Positions 7,200 through 9,679 of a DNA stretch of 9,679 nt are shown here, one piece after another. The position numbers and the translations under genes were made by a program. Numbering within the stretch: the first letter of the stretch is position 1; every line of letters begins with the position of its first letter. Under the pieces are notes generated by a model. That model was not told where the DNA came from, ran no database searches, and saw nothing but the letters and a program-made list of their open reading frames with translations. Origin of the DNA: Christensenellaceae bacterium (GTDB lineage: Bacteria > Bacillota > Clostridia > Christensenellales > SZUA-584); the NCBI GenBank assembly GCA_012719815.1, contig JAAXZP010000016.1, positions 1 to 9,679 of the forward strand, read 5' to 3'.

Positions 7200-7422
7200 G
7201 GGGCTGAGGGCCTCCAGAGCGGCGATGTTTGTCCAAGTGGCCGGCGGTTTTACATCACAGATTTTCGTCGAGAAGGGCAACAAGAAAATCAATGCCAAAA
7301 GCATAATGGGCGTGCTGTCGCTGGGCGTGGGGCCGGGCGAGAAAATCTATGTGTTTGCCAACGGCAAGGACGAAAAGGAAGCCATCGAAGCGATTGAGAA
7401 GCTGGTGAATACCGAGTTTTAG
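7165..7422 (+). CDS. HPr-family protein lacking the active-site His (Crh-like)
   Basis: This 85-residue protein has the HPr fold and length. In HPr, His15 in the (H-A-R-P) motif accepts phosphate from EI, and Ser46 is phosphorylated by HPr kinase to form the CcpA corepressor. Here the motif reads GLRASRAA, giving R15 for His, S17 for Arg and R18 for Pro, while NAKSIMGVLSLG keeps S46 exactly. B. subtilis Crh, also 85 residues and also encoded directly after whiA, has Gln15 and keeps Ser46; the segments AMFVQVA, FTSQIFVEK and INAKSIMG resemble it strongly. The likely role is thus regulatory (carbon catabolite signalling through Ser46) without sugar transport. Unlike Crh it has also lost Arg17. 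Automated annotation would probably call it a phosphocarrier HPr, which the sequence contradicts. Last gene of the operon. Confidence 0.9.
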   Translation: MQAKELTIKHPEGLRASRAAMFVQVAGGFTSQIFVEKGNKKINAKSIMGVLSLGVGPGEKIYVFANGKDEKEAIEAIEKLVNTEF

Positions 7423-7445
7423 CCCAAACGGGCAAAGCGGGGCGT

Positions 7446-7480
7446 CTCTGGCGGGATACCGGCAGGGTGTGCCCTTATTT
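7446..7480 (+). terminator. Weak terminator candidate just after the HPr-like gene
   Basis: CTCTGGCGG (7446-7454) pairs with CCGGCAGGG (7459-7467) around the loop GATA, with one G-G mismatch and one wobble. It is followed after a few bases by the broken T-run ttatttt (7475-7480 and one base beyond). It is weaker than the hairpin at 7553. Confidence 0.25.
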
Positions 7481-7552
7481 TGGCTGTGGAGATATTGCTT
7501 TACCTTGCCGACGGTTGAAAATATTGAATAGTTGATACTTGAGAATAAAATA

Positions 7553-7582
7553 GGCGGCCCAGGGCCGCCAATGTATTTTTTT
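7553..7582 (+). terminator. Rho-independent terminator of the murB-to-HPr-like operon
   Basis: GGCGGCC (7553-7559) and GGCCGCC (7563-7569) form a perfect 7-bp GC stem with a 3-base loop. Seven T residues follow at 7576-7582 after a 6-base gap. On the other strand the same stem is followed immediately by TATTTTATT (7552-7544), so it may also stop minus-strand read-through. Confidence 0.65.
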
Positions 7583-7625
7583 GGGCAAGACGGGCTTTGC
7601 CCGCGCAGCCCACGCCTTTGATCCA

Positions 7626-7652
7626 CCCCAAAAAGCCAGCGCCTTTTTGGGG
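7626..7652. repeat. Perfect 10-bp inverted repeat
   Basis: CCCCAAAAAG (7626-7635) and CTTTTTGGGG (7643-7652) are exact reverse complements with a 7-base loop. There is no T-tract after it on either strand, so it is not a standard terminator. Confidence 0.7.
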
Positions 7653-7665
7653 ACCCCGTGTGATT

Positions 7666-7698
7666 TTATGCAGTTTTGAGGTGCGAGGAACTGCATAA
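7666..7698. repeat. Perfect 10-bp inverted repeat, 13-base loop
   Basis: TTATGCAGTT (7666-7675) and AACTGCATAA (7689-7698) are exact reverse complements around 7676-7688. The long loop and AT-rich stem argue against a terminator. It could be an RNA stem or a protein-binding symmetry. Confidence 0.65.
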
Positions 7699-7742
7699 CA
7701 TTAGTTAACTGGCGGAAAACCGAAAGTTTTCGACAAATTAAG

Positions 7743-7764
7743 CGGGCGGCCTTTTGGCCGCCCG
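7743..7764 (-). terminator. Hairpin terminating the scaffold-GGGtGRT operon
   Basis: CGGGCGGCC (7743-7751) and GGCCGCCCG (7756-7764) form a perfect 9-bp stem with a TTTT loop, 27 bases past the stop of the minus-strand gene. Read on the minus strand it is followed by CTTAATTTG, a weak T-run, so termination may be helped by the further hairpins downstream. Confidence 0.55.
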
Positions 7765-7790
7765 TAATGCTTTAAGATATGCTTTCAATT

Positions 7791-8789
7791 TTACGATAGG
7801 GCCTGTTCCACCGCCACGGCTACTGCCACCGAAGCGCCCACCATCGGGTTGTTGCCCATGCCGATAAGGCCCATCATCTCCACGTGCGCCGGCACTGAAG
7901 ACGAACCCGCGAACTGGGCGTCGCTGTGCATGCGGCCCATGGTATCCGTCATGCCGTAGGAAGCGGGGCCAGCCGCCATGTTGTCCGGATGCAGCGTGCG
8001 GCCCGTGCCGCCGCCCGATGCGACCGAGAAATACTTCTTGCCGTTTTCAATAGCCCACTTCTTATAGGTGCCTGCCACGGGGTGCTGGAAGCGGGTGGGG
8101 TTGGTGGAGTTGCCGGTGATGGACACGTCCACGCCCTCGTGCCGCATGATGGCCACGCCTTCGGATACGTCGTCCGCGCCGTAGCATTTGACTTTCGCGC
8201 GCTCGCCGGTGGAGAAAGCTTTTTCCCAGAGTATCTTGAGCTCACCGGTATGGTAGTCGTATTCCGTTTCCACATAGGTGAAGCCGTTGATGCGCGAGAT
8301 GATGTAAGCCGCGTCCTTGCCCAGGCCGTTCAGTATCACGCGCAGCGGCGTTTTGCGGACCTTGTTGGCCGTCCGCGCAATGCCGATAGCGCCTTCCGCC
8401 GCCGCGAAAGACTCGTGCCCCGCGAGGAAGCAGAAGCATTGCGTTTCTTCGCGCAGCAGCATTGCCGCCAGGGTGCCGTGGCCGAGGCCCACTTTGCGCT
8501 GCTCCGCCACGCTGCCGGGAACGCAGAACGCCTGCAGGCCGATGCCGATGGCTTCCGCCGCGTCCGCCGCATTTTTGCAGCCTTTCTTCAGCGCGATAGC
8601 CGCTCCCAGCGTATATGCCCACACTGCGTTGTCGAAAGCGATGGGCTGCACGCCCTTCACGATAGCTGCCACGTCGATGCCGTGGCTCTTGCAGAACTCA
8701 TCCACCTGTTCAAGGCTTTCAAAGCCGTATTGCTTCATGCAGGCCTCGATGCCCGCGATGCGTCTGTTATATCCTTCAAATGTCACCAT
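7791..8789 (-). CDS. GGGtGRT-family protein, function unknown
   Basis: This 332-residue protein belongs to the family named for its GGGtGRT motif, seen here as SGGGTGRTLHPDN at 258-270 (GGGTGRT 259-265). I recall the family as about 330 residues long, so it looks full length. It appears soluble, with no signal peptide. Other glycine-rich stretches that might bind a ligand are GLGHGT (101-106) and MGLIGMGNNPMVGAS (about 296-310). There are seven Cys (17, 33, 71, 89, 118, 120, 202), including a CxC pair at 118-120. No activity is established. It lies 12 bp after the NifU-like scaffold gene, and from memory the two families are usually neighbours, which suggests a shared Fe-S related task. The start ATG has the strong site TAGGAGGT 7 bases upstream. 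Confidence 0.92.
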   Translation of the reverse strand: MVTFEGYNRRIAGIEACMKQYGFESLEQVDEFCKSHGIDVAAIVKGVQPIAFDNAVWAYTLGAAIALKKGCKNAADAAEAIGIGLQAFCVPGSVAEQRKVGLGHGTLAAMLLREETQCFCFLAGHESFAAAEGAIGIARTANKVRKTPLRVILNGLGKDAAYIISRINGFTYVETEYDYHTGELKILWEKAFSTGERAKVKCYGADDVSEGVAIMRHEGVDVSITGNSTNPTRFQHPVAGTYKKWAIENGKKYFSVASGGGTGRTLHPDNMAAGPASYGMTDTMGRMHSDAQFAGSSSVPAHVEMMGLIGMGNNPMVGASVAVAVAVEQALS

Positions 8790-8796
8790 AGTTTCG

Positions 8797-8804
8797 ACCT
8801 CCTA
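8797..8804 (-). promoter_or_regulatory. Ribosome binding site containing the upstream stop codon
   Basis: Read on the minus strand, TAGGAGGT spans 8804-8797. Its first three bases are the TAG stop of the scaffold gene, and it lies 7 bases before the GGGtGRT ATG. Ribosomes finishing the first gene stop on this site, so tight translational coupling is expected. Confidence 0.85.
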
Positions 8805-9494
8805 TTTCGCACGCGGGTCAATGTATTTCGCCGCGCCTTCGAACTGACCGTATGTGCCTGTGTGTTTAGCAAGCGCTTCCGCCGGATCGGTGCCCTTGCG
8901 GATGGCTTCCATCATCTTGCCGAGGTTGACGAACTTGTAGCCGATGACTTCGTCGGTCTCCGACAGCGCCAGCTCGGTCACATAGCCTTCCGCCATCTCG
9001 AGGTAGCGCACGCCTTTGGCCCTGGTGCTGTACATCGTGCCCACCTGAGACCTAAGGCCCTTGCCGAGGTCTTCCAGACCCGCGCCGATGGGCAGGCCGC
9101 ATTCGGAGAACGCCGTCTGCGTGCGGCCGTATACGATCTGCAGGAACAGCTCGCGCATGGCGGTGTTGATTGCATCCCACACGAGGTCGGTGTTGAGCGC
9201 TTCGAGCAGCGTTTTGCCGGGCAGAATTTCTGCTGCCATCGCTGCGCTGTGCGTCATGCCGCTGCAGCCGATGGTCTCAACGAGCGCCTCTTCGATGATA
9301 CCCTCTTTCACGTTGAGCGTCAGTTTGCATGCGCCCTGCTGCGGCGCGCACCAGCCCACGCCGTGCGTCAGACCGGAAATATCGGGGATCTGCTTGGCCT
9401 GAACCCACCGGCCTTCCACGGGAATGGGCGCCGGGCCGTGCTTGGGGCCTTTAGCCACATATACCATTTCGTCCACTTCTCTGGAACACTGCAT
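8802..9494 (-). CDS. NifU/IscU-like iron-sulfur cluster assembly scaffold protein
   Basis: This 230-residue protein has an IscU/NifU-N-type core that would build Fe-S clusters for transfer to apoproteins. TIGCSGMTHSAAMAAEIL (74-91) and PGKTLLEAL (92-100) match the scaffold signature around the second ligand Cys. Cysteines C49, C77 and C122 are spaced 28 and 45, close to NifU C35/C62/C106. The usual Cys-Gly-Asp at the first ligand reads C49-A-P, so the Asp that aids cluster release is missing. An N-terminal extension and about 100 extra C-terminal residues make it larger than IscU (about 128). The start is the ATG at 9494 with GGAGG 10 bases upstream; a TTG at 9500, 4 bases from the same site, would add two residues. 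First gene of a two-gene operon with the GGGtGRT protein. Confidence 0.88.
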   Translation of the reverse strand: MQCSREVDEMVYVAKGPKHGPAPIPVEGRWVQAKQIPDISGLTHGVGWCAPQQGACKLTLNVKEGIIEEALVETIGCSGMTHSAAMAAEILPGKTLLEALNTDLVWDAINTAMRELFLQIVYGRTQTAFSECGLPIGAGLEDLGKGLRSQVGTMYSTRAKGVRYLEMAEGYVTELALSETDEVIGYKFVNLGKMMEAIRKGTDPAEALAKHTGTYGQFEGAAKYIDPRAK

Positions 9495-9503
9495 GAACAA
9501 TTA

Positions 9504-9511
9504 TCCTCCCC
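9504..9511 (-). promoter_or_regulatory. Ribosome binding site of the Fe-S scaffold gene
   Basis: GGGGAGGA read on the minus strand (9511-9504). Its spacing is 10 bases to the ATG at 9494 and 4 bases to the TTG at 9500. ATG is preferred because of codon strength, though the spacing is slightly long. Confidence 0.7.
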
Positions 9512-9546
9512 TGTCATAAAATCAAAACTTGTCCACTGTGCATATG

Positions 9547-9560
9547 GTAATTTAATTTAC
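9547..9560. repeat. Near-palindrome at the transcription start, possible operator
   Basis: GTAATTTAATTTAC is symmetric at 12 of 14 positions and abuts the -10 box of the minus-strand promoter (9561-9566). The expected start point is near 9554, in its middle. A repressor bound there would block transcription. The AT-rich content raises the odds of chance symmetry. Confidence 0.4.
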
Positions 9561-9583
9561 ATTATACCAGCAATTTTTATAAA
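9556..9583 (+). promoter_or_regulatory. Possible divergent plus-strand promoter
   Basis: TTTACA (9556-9561, 5/6) and TATAAA (9578-9583, 5/6) are 16 bases apart and read rightward out of the window. They overlap the minus-strand promoter. No gene is visible before the window ends at 9679, and AT-rich DNA gives such matches by chance. Confidence 0.25.
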
Positions 9584-9590
9584 CACGCAA
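9561..9590 (-). promoter_or_regulatory. Sigma-A promoter of the scaffold-GGGtGRT operon, extended -10
   Basis: On the minus strand a consensus TATAAT (9566-9561) is preceded by TG one base upstream (9569-9568), the extended -10 form. TTGCGT (9590-9585) is a partial -35 (3/6) at 18 bases. Transcription would start near 9554, giving a leader of about 60 bases to the ATG at 9494. Confidence 0.7.
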
Positions 9591-9679
9591 TCTTTTTAGA
9601 GGAAACGGGGCAGGGAAGAGGGGCAAAAGATAATGCCAAACTAATCAGTATACGCAAAATCGGCAAAAAATATACACAC

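Larger units (their letters stand above)
7423..7790. other. Hairpin-rich intergenic region between convergent operons
   Basis: These 368 bases separate the 3' ends of the HPr-like gene and the GGGtGRT gene. No reading frame with a ribosome binding site or family resemblance was found. At least five inverted repeats lie in it: 7446-7467, 7553-7569, 7626-7652, 7666-7698 and 7743-7764. The first 130 bases are otherwise featureless. The two strongest GC stems (7553-7569 and 7743-7764) share GGCGGCC and bracket the middle segment. Their likely role is two-way transcription termination; the block between them may be a dispersed repeat. Confidence 0.7.

Noticed and set aside
7195..7203. Possibility that H10 of the HPr-like protein (His-Pro at 10-11) replaces His15
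   Set aside because: The family alignment with Ser46 at the exact position places H10 in the first beta strand, away from the active-site loop, so it cannot be assumed to take over.
7475..7696. Minus-strand 73-codon frame in the intergenic region
   Set aside because: There is no ribosome binding site, and it runs through several hairpins including the terminator at 7553-7582. The protein is low-information and matches no family I know.
7926..9599. Long plus-strand open frame (557 codons) opposite the scaffold and GGGtGRT genes
   Set aside because: It is the antisense shadow of two clearly conserved proteins, has His/Arg/Ala-rich composition, and shows no domain signature or ribosome binding site.
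9633..9644. ATG with an upstream GAGGGG near the right edge
   Set aside because: The frame is ATG-CCA-AAC-TAA, only three codons, with no sign of a leader-peptide context in the visible sequence.

Overview
The window is chromosomal housekeeping DNA from a fairly G+C-rich Bacillota, most likely a member of the class Clostridia. Three things point there: the murB - PHP - rapZ - whiA - HPr-like gene order, the divergon-free conserved pair of a NifU-like scaffold and a GGGtGRT protein, and consistently strong GGAGG-type ribosome binding sites. No rRNA, tRNA, CRISPR array, transposase or phage gene was seen.

Layout, left to right. Positions 1-3624 (+) hold the 3' end of an FtsW/RodA/SpoVE-family gene, a class B penicillin-binding protein and uvrC. 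These genes overlap or nearly touch, so they read as one transcription unit. A 142-bp gap (3625-3766) carries two inverted repeats and a plausible promoter. Positions 3767-7422 (+) hold a second tight unit: murB, a PHP-domain metallo-hydrolase, rapZ, whiA and an 85-residue HPr-like protein. Junctions are a 4-bp overlap, a 1-bp gap, a 4-bp gap and a 35-bp overlap. The 368-bp stretch 7423-7790 contains no credible gene but is packed with hairpins, and it separates this unit from a convergent minus-strand operon. That operon (9494 down to 7791) encodes a NifU/IscU-like Fe-S scaffold followed by a GGGtGRT-family protein. A good extended -10 promoter lies upstream at 9561-9590. The last ~90 bases (9591-9679) are intergenic and show no gene.

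How the genes fit together. The plus-strand genes centre on cell-wall growth and its coupling to carbon metabolism: septal or elongation peptidoglycan synthesis (FtsW/RodA and PBP), the precursor enzyme MurB, RapZ (control of amino-sugar supply in other bacteria), WhiA (division and chromosome biology), and a regulatory HPr relative. UvrC is a DNA-repair passenger. The minus-strand pair is a conserved but functionally undefined Fe-S related module.

The points most worth attention are these. The HPr-like protein has Arg at position 15 instead of the catalytic His but keeps Ser46, so it looks like a Crh-type regulator rather than a phosphocarrier. The glmR/yvcK gene that sits between rapZ and whiA in Bacillus subtilis is absent. 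RapZ has Arg in place of the Walker A Lys. The Fe-S scaffold keeps NifU-like cysteine spacing but lacks the Asp of the Cys-Gly-Asp motif. The GGGtGRT partner has no known activity.
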